Below are positions 1 through 12,546 of a DNA stretch of 64,000 nucleotides, piece by piece. Position 1 is the stretch's first letter. Every line of letters begins with the position of its first letter. The position numbers and the translations under genes were made by a program. Origin of the DNA: Topomyia yanbarensis (lineage: Eukaryota; Arthropoda; Insecta; Diptera; Culicidae); the NCBI RefSeq assembly GCF_030247195.1, contig NC_080672.1, positions 14,136,001 through 14,200,000 on the forward strand, written 5' to 3'. Under the pieces are notes generated by a model, which was given only the letters and a program-made list of their open reading frames with translations, did no database searches and was not told the origin of the DNA.

Positions 1-3000
1 ATTACAGCCCCTTGGAGATCTGCAATGGAACAACTTACACAAGTCCAACAGGCAGTGACACCAGACTAAGAGAAACGAAAGCGTTGAGGAAAACACGGAG
101 TCTATCGGTTTTTTTTTATTTCCCCCTTTCTTTCTTAAATAAGCAGGAATTCAAGAAATGTGGATGAGAGTCAAAGGAGACATAAATGGGAGATAGAAAT
201 GAAGGTAGAAAACTGCAAAAATGGTAAGTTTTCTAGTACACATGTGTTATGTTATATATATATACAAATTGAACCAATATACTAAATACGTGTCGATTTC
301 CTGCTTAAATGGAATCGAAAGTCTTACTGTAATGTTACAATTCAATTGATACAAACATTAGAGTAAGGCGGGGCTAGTTGATGGAACGATGACCTCGGAA
401 CATGTCCGGCACTGTACACGAAATGGGTCATCGGAAAGTCAATTGAGCTAACACCTTCCTAAATCCGTGAACCAAGTTATTTGCATGAATGTTGCAAACA
501 TCTTTTTTTCTGTAAATCACTACCAGCTAGTGGGAGATAGGATGGTTAACACACACACACACACATGTTCAAGAAAAAACAAAAGTTTGCTGCGTGCGAA
601 TTCTCCGAAAATTAAAAAAAAAAATAGTTTCTAGCAATTTGAAAAGTGCAAATTGGTAGAATAAAATAATTTTCTAGATACTACACTAGGCTTATTATTC
701 ATACTTAGATCTTATTTTCAAACCTACACAGCCATCTCATGTTACCGTTACCACCTACCCGTCTCCAATTCTTCCGATCCAGTTCTCCAGATCAAACACT
801 TCGTTTCCCCTAGCGTCCCATTCCTGTGCCTGTTCTTTACCAAAAATCCCGACTGAATGGCAGGGCTCCGCATGATTGACACAGATATTTGCGAAAGCGA
901 AAGCGCATCGAGAAAACACACGAACCTGTACTGTATCGGTAGGTGCGTGTAGGGGGTAGGTACGATTCGCTATAATAAATGTAATCATTTCGCGCGCGCG
1001 TTTTTTTTCAAACCTTCTCCGAAAATCACGACAGGCCCTCAATCCAACAGCGACGGAACGACTTTGAGCATCACTTTCACAGCGTCGAAAATTTTCTGCG
1101 GTAGTAGGCTGTGTGTTGTTTTTTTGTTGCCCGTCTCACAGATCGGGATGAAAGCAAACTGCGTACGAACATATCCGTAGTAGGCGTAGCGTTGTAACGA
1201 AACCCGTTGATGGGGGGTATGTTTCTCGTTCATGTTGCTGGCATCGATCGGTTGCTACGTGTTTAGTAGGCAGCAATTGCAAGAGTTTTCTCGCCGATGC
1301 AATCCATACTGGACCCGTCAAAATCCGCTAGAGCTTGGAGGTGTCATTCGCTCAAGCAGTCAGCAGAAAAAAAAACCAGTGACAAGTGGAAAAATAATCA
1401 AATTTCGAGACATCGAGAGGATCAACCGGGTCGGGCTAAGGCGCAACCTACACCGTGCTGAAACACCTTAAACCAGGAGAGGTGGAAAATTATTAAACGA
1501 CCTGCGAGCACTGACAAAGCTGTCCATCAAAAAATAAAAATAAAAAAAAATGAACGGGGCCGACTTGGCAGCGGCGATGCAATCTGGATCATGTTGCTCT
1601 CGACTGACGGCCGGTCCGGGCGGGTTGCATAATTGAGCAACTGTTGCTCTCCAGGGGTGCACTTTGGTGGAGCAATGTTTTCTTTTGCAACGCCCTACGA
1701 ACGAGACATACGCACGTTCGATTGTCGTCGTCGTCGCTAGCACAGATCAAACCAGATGCTACAGTACGTAGTTTAAATGCAAACAAAACTGACAGTGTAG
1801 TGGTCGTCGTATTTGAAGAATGTGCTCAATGGGGTTTTAATTTTTTCCCTTTCATATGATCAAGCAGCTGCCATCCGATAGCTAAGTGGTGCCAGCGCAA
1901 AGTAAACAGTAGATTTGAGATCTTGAGAGCGATCGATGTTTAGTATGCAAATATAGAAAGACGACGAAACGAGGTCATAATAATTAAAGCGACTGGAGTG
2001 GAATTGGCAATTGACACATATCGCATATCTATGGATACATTTAGTTGCACAACATGTCGGATACTGTCCGATATAAAAAAGGTATCCTCCGCCGGTAATT
2101 TAATCCAACGTTCGCTACGCTGCCCACGCCAATCAATGTGATGCTCTTTGCCGTTGCACGTGAGATCGATCATTACAAGCTCGTTTTTCTGGTCCAGCTT
2201 GAGCTTACGCGTTTGCGAGTTCATTTGACCTGACCCACCGAAAAAACAGGCAATTCTTTGAAATTCAATAACCAGAACAAAAGTCATCCGAACCTAGCCT
2301 GGATGAACCGTTTCGTGTAGCTGGACTGAACCAGCAAAAAAAAGTTGTATCCGAGCAGAAAGCTTTTTCCCTTGAATACTGTTTTTTATCTTTCACATTT
2401 CTAACAGAACACCGAGATCCAATTTAAAAATAAGAGCGAATGTTGATGTTTTTGAACATCTGACAGGGACACAAAACACGCCACCGAGAGTCTCGCGAAT
2501 CGAACTGTTATTATTCTATACAGCGACAGTACCCAGCAACAACAGGAGACAGGCTCTCACTACAAAACCATCGAACAGCGCACCTGTAGCCGTCAGGTGC
2601 TTCGACTACAATTGACAGCAGTTTTAATTAATTTTCGATACCCAGAAATAGAAACGCCTCACATTGCTCCGCGCTCAGCTAGCCGTGAAAGCGTCGCCTA
2701 TTGTTTGTTTACCTAGTGCTGCTCTCTACCACCCGGCACTGAAACTATCCGTCGCGGTGGGTGGCATCTGTTTGCTTTGCATTCGCGTTAAATAATTTAT
2801 CAAAAGCGAGCTTGAGCACTTTGCGCTCCCAGTCCCCCGGCCAGTCAGTGTCACTTTTCAAGAGGCGGAAAACGGGGTTCGGTAATACGATCTTCAAATA
2901 TTTACCCTATCACAACGTTTATTCATCGTCTTTGGTTTTTACTATCTTAGCTTGTCCATCCACTGACTATATTACTTGACGGGACCGGCTGCTTCCAGTT

Positions 3001-3054
3001 AGTTTACTTTGCGTTGTAAGTAACGAGAGAAGAAAAAGAAGGAAAAGAACTCAC
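1..3054. other. Intronic DNA 3' of the Ten-m exon
   Basis: No confirmed gene. This is the downstream (minus-strand) intron beginning at the GTGAGT donor next to the Ten-m exon. It holds a short (AC)n run near 550-565, T-rich tracts, and one unassigned small open frame at 1940-2224, listed separately. At 63-82 there is a 17-base match to the arm of the fold-back element at 35.1 kb. I see no Ten-m coding sequence continuing here, so the next exon must lie outside the window. Confidence 0.6.
1940..2224 (-). CDS. Unassigned small open frame, 94 codons
   Basis: An ATG-started minus-strand frame that I do not recognise. Its middle part is rich in charged residues and has a fairly coding-like third-position bias, unlike the surrounding AT-rich intron. 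The ATG sits just after a pyrimidine-rich stretch ending in CAG, so the frame could equally be an internal exon fragment preceded by a splice acceptor. I see no good GT donor near its end; it runs into a stop. It could be a retroposed fragment, a small nested gene, or chance. No domain or motif is assigned. Confidence 0.2.
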   Translation of the reverse strand: MNSQTRKLKLDQKNELVMIDLTCNGKEHHIDWRGQRSERWIKLPAEDTFFISDSIRHVVQLNVSIDMRYVSIANSTPVALIIMTSFRRLSIFAY

Positions 3055-3234
3055 CTATATTTCCGCTCGGAATGTACACGTTGCCCGACGGCGTTCGCAC
3101 CAGACACGACGGTTCGAAATCGACGCCCAGCTCTGTAGGGTTACCGGTGACACGACCATTCATCCGATTCATTGTTGGATTACGCGGTGGTACATCTGGT
3201 GGAGCTGAAGGCGGAACTCCGTCCAGGAGGCAGC
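3055..3234 (-). CDS. Ten-m: Teneurin-m internal exon (N-terminal cytoplasmic region)
   Basis: A 180-bp exon, phase 1 at both ends. On the minus strand it is preceded by a pyrimidine-rich acceptor (TTTTCTTTTCCCATAG) and followed by a consensus donor (ATAG/GTGAGT). It encodes about 60 residues containing APPDVPPRNPTMNRMNGR and then FEPSCLVRTPSGNVYIPSGN, which match the cytoplasmic proline-rich segment of Drosophila Ten-m as I remember it. Teneurins are type II single-pass transmembrane proteins that act in synaptic partner matching and axon guidance; this segment lies upstream of the membrane span and EGF repeats. Because length and phases are multiples of three, the exon could be skipped without a frameshift. 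No other confirmed Ten-m exon is in the window, which implies very long flanking introns. Confidence 0.88.
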
Positions 3235-6049
3235 CTATGGGAAAAGAAAAATATGAAATCCGGTTTTAGTTGTCATTCGATTTGTAGATGTTGTTCGACA
3301 GACACAGAGTGTGGGTGGTGTAAAAATCGGACGTTCACACTTGATTTGGATTGGCGATGGGAGAGGACAAACAAATGCACGTTTAGATAAATGATTGAAA
3401 AGAGCTGAAAAATGGTAATCATTCAATCAAAATGGACACTAATGGTGTGCGTCTAAAAGCGTCCCCGTTGAACTGATTAAAAGTGATGTACCAACACCGA
3501 CGAGGCCATTAGTTTGTGTCAAGCCTGAAAAAAGAGACTGGCAGTGTGCTGTCGGATCGCAGTGAGCTGTTATGACATGATGTAAATGTCGATGCGGTTC
3601 AAAGGCTTCAGATGCGAAGCTTCGCTTGCTTTGATGCTTGAATTGTGATTGTTGTTTTCCTGTTTGGATTATGGATTAATACTGGAATGGTTGTTTTGAC
3701 ACTTGATCGATATGGAAGAAAAGAAATCAAAGCTTGACTTAATACTATCAGGACAATTTTCCTTGCCCGCGTTTGATGTGTGTGATTAAGTTCCGGTGTT
3801 ACATTCCAGCCGCATCGAAAATCTCAAAAATAAACTGCACCTGTCAGATATTTGAAAGGAATGCACCGAATCGGAGCCAGCAACTTCGCAACCTATTCAT
3901 CGCAGTTCTGTCAATAAGGCTTGTTTTCATCTACCTTACCATTCATGCGTTAATTCCCGGCACACGCTTGATAATTGTGGTGTGTGCGGCAGAAAACGAG
4001 AGTGCCCCCGGGTAGATTCATATGCGACCACATAATTTACTCATCACACCACCACCACTCATTATTGTCATCATCATCAACACCATCATCATCAGCACCA
4101 TTAGCCGATTAAGCGGAAGCGTTCGGAGCCAACGGCGAAATAAACATCGCACACAATCACTATCATTATTGCACTATGGGAAGTCAGGTGGACAAAATTT
4201 AAAAAATGTGTAGCTCTAATTTGTTTTTTTAATACAGCTAATAAAATTCTTAGATGCATCAGAACAATTTTTTTGAGTAAGTAATATAGTTGACGCTGAC
4301 TAGAAAAATCAAAAATATATTTAAATATATGGTTCTTAAACGGGTTTATGATTTCATAGGCAGACTAGTCAAATCACGTACAGGTGCAGTAGAATTGAAA
4401 TCCATGTAAATACTGGTCGCAGTGATTGGTCTCCTACAAACAAATCTTTAGAATTAAAAATGTGAATATTTGAAGCACTTTTGTAGAACAACTTTTTCTT
4501 TTCAATGCCCAACTTTGTTTCAAATATTTTTTCGTAACTAGATCACTGCATTCGGATCGCTTATATATTTTGTGGTAGTGCATGCAACTAATCAACTTCT
4601 CCGTCATTTTGTCGAAAATATGTTCAGCGATGTTATACTGAATCTTTCGAAAACTGTGCGGAAAAATTTGAATTTTTTTCCAACTCATCTCGGTCCGAGT
4701 CGTCAATGTGGTGCACCAAGCAAATACTAAAATGGTGAAAAGTTTTAAGGGAAGAATGTCAATATTTTGTGACAATTACATAGAATCATGGGTTTTGGAC
4801 TTCGTTGATTTCAAATCTGAAATCAGTTTTTCGAAATTCAGAATGGCCGATCCAATATGGCGGACCCCCACTAAAAATATGTGGTATTTCAGCTAAAATC
4901 AAGAAGAAAAGTTTTTGTGATTTATAAACACGAATTTAAATTAATATGTACCAACATTTTAGGAAAATGGCGATTCCAATACGGCGGACCAAAATGTGAC
5001 TTTAACAACCCGAAGCATTCTGGGAACGTGCATAATGCCATGAAAAGGTTTCTACCTGAGGCGCGCGTCTCGAGCCGGCAGTGCCCCATGGCGGCCAGTA
5101 CGCGGCTTCGAACAATGGCCTGTAGAAACTTATTTGTTGTGCGGATCAAAAAAGCCGTTTAATACCTTTCAAAAAACGCAAAGAATTTTTTTAAATTTTA
5201 ATGAGGACCTCCCTTTAAATAAAGATTTATTGCCAATTAATTTCTATAATCATTTGTATAGAGCTGTTTGCAACAAACGGACTCAAAGGGCTGTACAATA
5301 CCGAAAAGGTAATATTTGTGAGCTATACATGACTGTTGGATGAATCAGTTTGTGTCGAGCTACTAGCAGAGGCTATTATTTACATTCACGCTGGTTGGAC
5401 CGTATTTTAAAACACCCGAACGAAGCTCATTTGTGGTTGCTTCCCGCTAATTTCATGCACCGATTTGCAAATCTTGAACAGAAAACAATGTGATTTTAGT
5501 CGAGTTCTACTCTTCAATCTCATTTCGGAAGATGGGATATCAACACTGGAAAAAAGATGATTATTACGATGTGGAAGCCTGCGTTTGAACTGTCTGCATT
5601 GTTTAGTTTGTATAACTCCGTACTAATGGCCGGGGCTAATTGAAACAAATATCTACCACCTGAAGAGTATTTTCATTAGCAAACAAAATAGAGCTTATAA
5701 GTACTATAAAAACATACAGAAGAATTAAAATTTGAAAATTTACACCAATCATGTCAGAATCTCATTTATGAACAACAGATGAACATAAAGGACAGACGCC
5801 AGCAGCTTCCTACGATCTTTGAATTCATTGTAACAACTCAACAACACCAACGCTAGCATCAAAGGTTCTTTTCAAAATCATAATTATATTAGAAAATAAT
5901 TTTAAAATTTCTCATTGAAACGTGATTCCGTTGAATATTATAAGATTTGAATTAAAAGCCCGAAGTGTAGTCACGGACATTATCCTCCCATCTTTCTTGT
6001 TTTATAATGGATCTATGAAAACAAAAGATGTTGAACATTTTTTGAAGTC
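3235..6049. other. Intronic DNA, no gene seen
   Basis: Low-complexity AT-rich sequence without supportable coding content. Short simple repeats (CATCAT/CACCAT) lie near 4040-4100. Between about 4840 and 5000 a motif of the type CCAATATGGCGGACC occurs twice about 130 bp apart, suggesting a decayed interspersed repeat. The open frames here are short and lack family motifs. Confidence 0.5.
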
Positions 6050-7860
6050 GACTTACGGTTGTTGTTGGTGTTCAAATCAGATGTTACATTTGATAACCGT
6101 TTTGTCGGTCTGTTTCCTGAAAATCATCTTGGTGTCAGGGTCAAGTCAACCTTGGACCATCCCATCACAGTGCCATTCAGTTCAATTGCACAATCTTCTG
6201 CCAGAGCAAGATTGGGGGATTTCGCGTGGAGGCAAAGGATTTTGGCAATTAGGTCGTTGCCGTACTGATACGAATCTTCTAAATATTTAAGTAGTCTCTT
6301 AGGACATTCGCGCTTCATTCAAATTCCGAGGTTAATGCTCTAATAAGTAGGGTTCGCAGTACCGACCCTTTTTAGCAAGAACCGGTACTACGGTACTGAA
6401 GCCCTCAGTACCGGTAAAGTACCGGTACTCGAATATTTTTTAAAACATTCGAAAAAAGCTTCAAACTGAAATTGAATGCTCAAACTGATGATCTTATTCA
6501 CAGATGATTGATTTGTGCTGATCAAAAAACATGTTTATTGTTTTTAATTGCTTCGGAATGGTAAGACTTATTTCACAGAAGATATTTTTCATATAGGGCA
6601 TCTTCTTTTATTTTGAAATCTAGGCCACTTTGAAAGCAATAACTGCTAAGTGGTGCGACTTTCGTCGATTTGAACAGATGGTAAATGTATGAAACCCTAT
6701 TAACAACAGTAAATCAAAGCGAGAATGGCAGTAAATCCGAGCAGGTTAATCGCATTTCCTCTCTTGCTTTTCTGAAAATTGGTTCCGACCTTTATGTCGT
6801 TAGCCCACTATTCTCTAATGCATATCAAGGCTCCTTGCTTTCCTGTAAACTATTGAGTTTTGCTGAATTTTCCGATCACCAATAATTACAAATCGCTCCG
6901 TTTGAAGCAGTTCACCAAGTCTAAACGCTGTTCGTTCTTTTATAGATAAAGGTTTAAGAGCAAACCAAATACAGAGATGACTTAGACCATAGTCTTAGTA
7001 CGCGCCACCCAGTGAATAAAGGAAACCAATCGGAATGTCGCTAATAAAACTTTAACTTCTAGAATTATTATGATGATGACCCCAACTCATTCCCACACAA
7101 AGGTGTTATCTCAACGATTTATCTATAAGGCAAATTAATATAATTAAACGTTATCTTGCAGACCGATATTTTGAAACAGATCCCCCTGCAGAGTTAACAT
7201 ATTTGTCGTGAAAAATTGTATAGTACCGAAAATACCGGTACTGGCTTTTGTTCAGTACCGGTATTACGGTACCAAAGATGGGTCGGTATTCCCGGGATTT
7301 TCGGTACCGGTATTACCGGTACCACAACCCTACTAATAGGTAATAACTGTTTTGGGCAATGGCAGTATTTTCGCAAACAGCGACATAGTTCCATTTTCAG
7401 GCAGTCCGAGGTGAACAGGTTAAATAGAAGTGGATCTAGTGATGTTTCGGTGTTGACCTGCTTGCACAACGGAATGGATCCATTCAGCGTGACCTGGAGT
7501 GTTCTGACCGACAGACCGTATGGTTGTATCAATCAAACTTGTACACCGGGTCATCGTCCCAGACGTTATCAGAGGCCTTTTCAACGTCGAGCAGAGCCAC
7601 GATAGAGGTTGCTTTTGCCTTCTGAGGAAGCCGGTGATTCTGGTAAGTTGGTGTACGATTCAGGGACCGGTCCAAAAATTATACTGTTCTTCATGTAGGT
7701 TATTATTTGGAAGAGTTGAATAACACAGTGAGAAAACTGATGGAACGATGGCTTTTGGGAGCGGTCTCAGATATCCTGATGGAGATTTCTTTAGCTGACT
7801 TCCACGACGATGGGAATAGCTAAGTTGGAGGCACTGGTTCATGATCAAATGAAGATGTTC
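6050..7860 (-). pseudogene. Jockey-like LINE reverse transcriptase relic, split by a hAT-like insertion
   Basis: Read right to left on the minus strand, different frames give successive reverse transcriptase blocks. A fingers block with NNNLHEEQYNFWTG sits near 7680-7720. HQLTRITGFLRR follows near 7630-7660, then the catalytic-Asp block ALLDVEKASDNVWDD near 7570-7600. A PLLFNLFTSD block lies near 7420-7440, and the active-site FADD is corrupted near 7360. After the 985-bp hAT-like insertion the thumb-side block resumes with ELNGTVMGWSK near 6150-6190 and a degraded KYLGLTLDTK...KTVIKCN near 6085-6140. Multiple frameshifts and stops make it non-functional. Block order and wording fit the Jockey superfamily; the exact clade is inferred. 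No endonuclease domain or 3' tail was identified. Confidence 0.75.
6348..7332. mobile_element. Non-autonomous hAT-like element (985 bp)
   Basis: The ends form an inverted repeat: TAGGGTTCGCAGTACCG on the left and, read inward on the minus strand, TAGGGTTGTGGTACCG on the right. The flanks CTAATAAG (6340-6347) and CTAATAGG (7333-7340) agree at 7 of 8 positions, as an 8-bp hAT target duplication would. Both subterminal regions carry many copies of GGTACCGGTA-like motifs, the usual arrangement of transposase-binding repeats in hAT elements. The interior is AT-rich without a transposase frame, so it needs a transposase in trans. It is inserted inside the Jockey-like relic and is therefore younger. 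Confidence 0.8.
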
Positions 7861-8099
7861 AAAGAACTGAACACAAAGATATGACGTGTTTACCTAAGAT
7901 TGTAAGTGTGTACCGCAATATGGTTAAACTTGTTGAAACGAACGAATATATTCCGCTTGTTTTTTTATTTTTTTTTATTTAATTGATCACCATCTAGATT
8001 CGCTTACACTGATTACAAATGAAATGACTATGAATAGCCCCACTGTTCGGCTAATTATCTGTACCTGGATGCTAGCTGCTGTCTTCTCTGAGACTCTTA

Positions 8100-8194
8100 G
8101 GGCCTATTTTTCACCCTTGCTTAGCGCTTAAGCCAGGTTTAAACGTACTGGTAAACCTGGTTTCAAAGTTAAGCGCGGGTGAAGAAATCGGCCC
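8100..8194. mobile_element. 95-bp hairpin MITE with TTA target duplication
   Basis: Nearly the whole element is one imperfect hairpin. The left arm GGGCCTATTTTTCACCC pairs with the right arm GGGTGAAGAAATCGGCCC, and the stem continues through CCAGGTTT / AAACCTGG. TTA flanks both sides (8097-8099 and 8195-8197), as expected for a 3-bp target duplication of PIF/Harbinger-type or m3bp MITEs. There is no coding capacity. Confidence 0.75.
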
Positions 8195-8750
8195 TTAGAT
8201 GGATATAATATTGCTGGACTTGTACGACATTGTATGGCAACAATCGTCTGCTTGATTTTTGCTTTACTAGTCAAGAGCTCTTAAGCACTTGTAGAACCTT
8301 CGTTGCGGTGTTATCGCGTGTCATGGCGTTCAGTCGAATGATGGATCGAGAGAGCGTTCGGAATTAAATTTTTGTATTTTGCAAGACTTGTTAGTAAGTT
8401 TCTGTTGTTCTGTATCACAAACAAAAAGATTAATCACACCCAAAAATTGGGACAAAACATAAATTTAATTGGTTGGATAAAAAAGAGCAGTTAAACAATT
8501 AGAGAATTAGAGAATGCAATTTCGAAAACTGCGCGTAAGCACATCGATTTTTTTCGATTGTTGTTTTACCGATTCCTCCAAGCACGGAACCGACATGAAA
8601 AAAGTTACCACAAATCTTCCTAGAAGAAATGATCGCAACTTTGCAACTTGGCTGGATGTTTATAACCAGCTATGGTTTAATTCAAAACTCAATTACAACA
8701 TAAACGGTAAAATTCATTAATAAATAATGACGTGAACTTTAAGATTCTGG
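8195..8750. other. Non-coding stretch between MITE and hexamer array
   Basis: AT-rich sequence with no supportable gene, RNA or repeat family. Confidence 0.5.
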
Positions 8751-9137
8751 TAGATATAGATATAGATATAGATATAGATATAGATATAGATATAGATATT
8801 GATATAGATATAGATATAGATATAGATATAGATATAGATATAGATATAGATATAGATATAGATATAGATATAGATATAGATATAGATATAGATATAGATA
8901 TAGATATAGATATAGATATAGATATAGATATAGATATAGATATAGATATAGATATAGATATAGATATAGATATAGATATAGATATAGATATAGATATAGA
9001 TATAGATATAGATATAGATATAGATATAGATATAGATATAGATATAGATATAGATATAGATATAGATATAGATATAGATATAGATATAGATATAGATATA
9101 GATATAGATATAGATATAGATATAGATATAGATATAG
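8751..9137 (+). repeat. (TAGATA)n hexanucleotide array, about 64 units
   Basis: An essentially perfect 6-bp tandem array of about 387 bp. The only interruption I see is one A-to-T change at 8800. The hexamer lacks stop codons in several frames, so it yields artificial Asp-Ile, Ser-Ile and Tyr-Leu repeat frames on the two strands. These are not proteins. Confidence 0.97.
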
Positions 9138-12100
9138 CTCTACGTACACCCGTTGGTGCAATCCAAAGATGCAAGTCGCAATACGGAGTAGTGGTCTCGG
9201 GATGATTCTTTGTCGAATTACAGATGGTGAGAATGCTAGTTCGCCGTATTCCTTTCCATGTGACCCTGCAACATGGCACCCTTATGCGCAAAACATGCAA
9301 CACAAACACCCCATAAAACAAAAATATCTGACTCTTTGTAAAATTCATGACTTCCGGGATACACTGTGCCATTAATTACTGAATGTTTTCATATTTCTGA
9401 ATTAAGCTGGGAAAACAATTCATTGGATTTCTGAATTCTTTGATACCAGAAGCTTTCCGAAAGACCGGTTTATAGGCGTCATATTTCACAGAATTTCATA
9501 TTTTAGAAATAAATATATTTATCATTAAAAAAATTTGTTTTCCATCTAATTCTCAAACCACTGGCACGGTTTGGTAATCTTGAATTTCATCTGTACGATC
9601 CATTTGTACGATCAGGTTGAGAGCCTCGAAACTTGGTGATCATAGCTTCTAATTTCCAGGTCTAGAAGAGATTTGTAGAACTTTCGTGTTATGCGGTATA
9701 GTTCATTTGAATACCATGTGTTGAGGGTAAATGATGTTGTGTTTTCACTTTATGAAGTAATTTTTTCCACTTAACAAGTTTCTGACTTTTGAGCGTAGCA
9801 TTTAATTGTTAGAGCCACTTGTAGACCAAAATCAGTGTACAAAAAAAAGGTTCAACTGTTTTACTAACAAATCCAGCAATATTAGTAAAGATTCGCATAT
9901 TCATTTTACATTCTTGAATCTTCCACTAAAGCTAGTTTTTCTGGTGTCAAAAAGTCTCGAGAATTAAATGGAATAATTTGAACTGCCACATGACAAGTTT
10001 TTACGATAATTTTGCTCCTGATCCTGAGTTCGAAGGACTTTTTAATGTGTATTTATCAACAATTAATCTTGAAGAAATTTTAATGGCAAAAAGTCTAAAG
10101 AAACAAATGAAGAACTTAAACTGTTTGTACGAACCGTTTTCATGGACATTCCATCTCATTTTATTTATTTACCTTAGTTTTTTATGCGTATAACTCTCGA
10201 TATTGAAAGACATTTATTTGAGCCCACTATTATGAACTTTTCTTACGGTAAGAAGTTCATGAACGTTTCATCCCAATTCCTTAATTTACATAAGTTCATT
10301 ATGTACTAATAGCAGAGTGATTGGGTTGTTCCGGACCATTTAAAAAAATGCAATTTAATTATCACCGTGGAGTTCATTCGTTATTTATACCAACGGGGAT
10401 GATTGCGGCAATTAATTACCTTCTTTGCTGTTGTTACAATCACTATAAGTGTTTGTCCGTCATAATTCAAAGTCATGCTTCAGTCTCGGAATCGATCTAC
10501 TCCTTCAAATCCATTAACCAGAAATTAAATCTGGCACGGTAACAAGAAATTTATATTGTGATATACAAAGAAGTCGGTTATAAATTATTCAATAAAATAG
10601 GAACTTATTTTTCAAAAATGAATCTATCGAGAAATTAAGCGATTCATTAGTATTAAAAAGTATTAAAAAGATTGGGGAGTGGTTCATAAATTAAGCAGTC
10701 CCGGAATTCTGGATTAAGCAATTTGTGAATCTTGGATCCCAGAAGACCAAAAATCTATATAACTTGAGGATACATGATCCAAGATAGTTCACGATGAACT
10801 GGTCAAGAAATCATGTACAATTTAAGAAAATGGAAGTTTTTTAAATAATCAAAATGATCAACTTCCTAACGTTATAGAATTAATCGCTGTTTGTTAACAT
10901 GTCTGGGAATGTTATAAATCTGCACCGGTTAGACAACAAATTGTATACACCACAGTTTAAATTGAAAATACTCGACGATGAAAGCTTTGCTATATATCTT
11001 CCTTTTGGATTGAATAACTTTGCGCATGAAAAGCTCATTTAAGTTTCGACTTCGCGCCATCAGTAGTGTGGCAGACCTTCTCGGCCACCAGAGAAACAGA
11101 AAATAAAAAAAAAACAGATAACACTATTCGTGTTGGATCCAGTTCAAGGAGTGTTTCAAATTCTTTTCAAAATTGACTGAGGGAATCTGCACACTGCAAC
11201 GCTATTTTCACATATAAAATATCTTGGCCTAATTCGGTCACTCTGAAGTCGGTTTTCAAATACCCTCGCAGGATTCTCAGGATTGTTGATGGAATTGAAA
11301 CCTGGTTTCAGTTAGTAAGTAATCCCGTTCTTAAGGCCAGAACTGCGTGGGGCCTTTGAGGGATTGATTGAATAGTAACAGTCTCTTCTGGTAGAAACAC
11401 TTCTCTCTGTAAACTTGTCCGTTCACTGGCACTCCAGTGAAGATGGCTTGCTAAATCAACAACTTGCCAAAGAATTTACTTAATCAGAAAAAAAAATTAA
11501 TTTTGACTAAGAATTTCGCTTATACTTGTTTTCGACAGCCAGACTATGTTTCAGAGTTCTAGTGTGATATTTACCGGCAGAGATCGATTTAGCTTTTGGC
11601 CATATCACGCCCAAGGACTGTTGGACTGCCCCAATCATATTCGTTCGTAGTTTACGGTCAATTGTTCCACTTCTACATTTGTTTGGTTCTGTGTGATCTA
11701 ACGTTAGTGTTTAGGATAATTGAGACTGTAATCATTCCTCCTGATCACGGTAAGTTTTCAACGAGAGTGTACAGATTTTTTTCACGACTCTATTCGATAT
11801 TTTTATCGTGTTAATGAATCCTAATAACCACTAAGAAAGTAATTCATTTTGATTAAAACACAATAATTAAAAGGAAGCCGGAACGATTTGGAATTGTTGA
11901 CCATATCCCGGCTTTTTAGTTGGCATTCAGCTGATATTCTGAAGCAAAGTACAATATTTAGATTGTTCTCTAAAAGCTTTTAGGAAACATAAACAGCCTA
12001 CTGGCCAGTAGCGTACACTATTTTCAATGCATTCACATATTTTAGAAAGAGGATACTTGTATTAATTATCTTTTATATTTTTAACTTTAGTAAGCAAAGA

Positions 12101-12546
12101 TAGTCGTTTCGACATGTGTCTCATTAGCAAATGGAATTGTGTTGGCAACCAGTTAGACGCCAGATCTAAAGTTAAAACATTTCTTGTGTTCAATATCCAA
12201 CAACTGAAATTGGGTGAGGACCCGAAAGAGCGCTGTTCTGATTTTCTGATGAGACCAGCGAGATCAAAAACATCATTCGGTTGGTAAGCCAGTGCAATTC
12301 AACATGTTTCATTTCTCCACGAGGATAAAATTTGTAACTGGCACCATCTTTACAGCCATTTGTGAACTAATGAGCCGCAGTCGGTAGTAGTACTAAAATG
12401 TATTTATTCATATTGTATTTTAAAGTTGACTAAAATGTACATGCATAAAATTCGAACTGATAGTTTTTGGTGGTAGAATCACTTAAAAATTCTTCGAAAA
12501 TTTTATTGTCTATGTATGTAAACTGTTGTGAATCACAACTTGTGAT
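9138..12546. other. Long intronic stretch without a recognised gene
   Basis: AT-rich DNA with short unsupported open frames. A small palindrome (GAACTTTTCTTAC/GTAAGAAGTTC) lies near 10228-10252, inside a larger weak inverted repeat that may be a decayed short MITE. The rest shows no family signature. Confidence 0.45.

Noticed and set aside
8751..9137. CRISPR-like array
   Set aside because: Continuous tandem hexamers with no spacers, in a eukaryotic genome.
8689..9372. Repeat-protein frames (Asp-Ile, Ser-Ile, Tyr-Leu) over the hexanucleotide array
   Set aside because: They simply translate (TAGATA)n; no flanking coding structure.
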